A program made the translations under genes and the position numbers. A DNA stretch of 6,270 bases from an uncultured Clostridia bacterium. GTDB lineage: Bacteria > Bacillota > Clostridia > Christensenellales > Aristaeellaceae. The notes beneath the pieces are model-generated. The model was not told the DNA's origin, made no database searches, and saw only the letters and a list, made by a program, of their open reading frames with translations. This document shows positions 5,984-6,270 of the stretch, in pieces (the stretch's first letter is position 1; the number at the start of each line of letters is the position of its first letter). The stretch spans positions 1 to 6,270 of the forward strand of contig CAMMGP010000079.1 in the NCBI GenBank assembly GCA_946496415.1. The letters are read 5' to 3'.

Positions 5984-6111
5984 AACCCCGCACATCGTCG
6001 CGTTTTTCTACGCAAACTTTCTGTTATTCTCCAGGAAAGAGATGTTCTCACGCAACCAGACGCAACACTTTTTGCCTGCCGCAGTTGGTGGATTCTTCAG
6101 AAAGCGAGAGG
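5984..6111. other. Gene-free spacer between two XRE regulator genes
   Basis: No convincing gene or terminator is seen here. GCGT/ACGC around 6000-6013 could form only a 4-bp stem. The hexamer ACGCAA occurs three times (6010, 6050 and 6060), the last two as a 7-base direct repeat ACGCAAC spaced by 10 bp. TGTTATTCT (6022-6030) resembles an extended -10 box but has no -35 partner. Confidence 0.5.
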
Positions 6112-6117
6112 TATAAT
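6112..6117 (+). promoter_or_regulatory. Probable -10 box for the terminal XRE gene
   Basis: TATAAT is a perfect -10 element. The -35 at 17-bp spacing is TGGATT (6089-6094), only three of six to consensus, while TTGGTG at 6085 would need a 21-bp spacer. Initiation near 6124 would leave a leader of about 16 bases before the ATG at 6140. Confidence 0.55.
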
Positions 6118-6139
6118 AAGGCTGAAAGGCGTGAAAAGT

Positions 6140-6270
6140 ATGAAAATGCAGAAGAATAATATCGCCTGCAACCTGACCATACTGCGACAACTGAATCAAT
6201 ATACGCAGGAAGAGGTAGCGGAGCGCATCGGCGTTTCAAGGCAGGCTGTTGCAAAATGGGAGACCGGCCA
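6140..6270 (+). CDS. XRE-family helix-turn-helix regulator, N-terminal fragment
   Basis: The first 43 residues are present and the gene runs off the end of the window. The visible part reads ILRQLNQYTQEEVAERIGVS followed by RQAVAKWETG, a complete Cro/C1 helix-turn-helix of the SRQAVxKWE type. Proteins with this opening are often longer regulators with a C-terminal sensing, repeat or membrane domain, which cannot be seen here. I chose the ATG at 6140, with AAAGG (6124-6128) 11 bases upstream. An in-frame GTG at 6131 is too close to that site, and an ATG at 6146 is a less likely alternative. It has its own -10 box and is not obviously part of the DUF3796 operon. Its helix-turn-helix differs clearly from that of the 69-residue regulator upstream, so it is not a recent duplicate. 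Confidence 0.85.
   Translation, partial: MKMQKNNIACNLTILRQLNQYTQEEVAERIGVSRQAVAKWETG

Noticed and set aside
1..6270. tRNA, rRNA, CRISPR array, insertion sequence or attachment site.
   Set aside because: No cloverleaf, spaced repeats, transposase or flanking target duplications were seen on reading the window.

Overview
This 6.3 kb window looks like chromosomal DNA from a GC-rich anaerobic Firmicute of the Clostridia (a Christensenellales- or Oscillospirales-like gut organism is a reasonable guess, not a proof). The reasons are purine-rich AGGAGG-type ribosome sites, a Re-type (isopropylmalate-synthase-like) citrate synthase tail, a short 643-residue aconitase, and a DUF3796 membrane protein paired with a tiny Cro/C1 regulator, all arrangements common in that group. 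All genes lie on the + strand.

Region 1 (1-4031) is a tightly packed operon for the oxidative branch of the citric acid cycle. It holds the C-terminal end of a probable Re-citrate synthase, a GntR/FCD-family regulator, aconitase and an isocitrate dehydrogenase with an N-terminal helical extension. Gaps are 4 bp and 1 bp, then a 4-bp ATGA overlap, and a strong rho-independent terminator closes the unit. Together the enzymes would convert oxaloacetate and acetyl-CoA through citrate and isocitrate to 2-oxoglutarate, most likely to supply glutamate in an organism without a full cycle. The embedded regulator carries the metal-ligand pattern of FCD sensors and is a plausible citrate or dicarboxylate sensor for its own operon.

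Region 2 (about 4067-5249) is a two-gene unit with its own extended -10 promoter. A RimJ/RimL-like GNAT acetyltransferase overlaps by 11 bp a chloramphenicol-acetyltransferase-family (CatA-like) protein. The two have unrelated folds but both use acetyl-CoA.

Region 3 (5250-6270) is visibly less GC-rich. It begins with a near-consensus promoter embedded in a large 19-bp inverted repeat, followed by the DUF3796 membrane protein and an overlapping 69-residue XRE regulator. After a 156-bp gap comes the start of another XRE-type regulator that runs off the end. The most interesting non-coding signal is the promoter-embedded inverted repeat at 5353-5405. The most unusual coding signal is a codon-context bias: in the GC-rich genes the rare Ile codon ATA is used almost only immediately before Leu. 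I see no RNA genes, CRISPR, insertion sequences or clear novel defence system.
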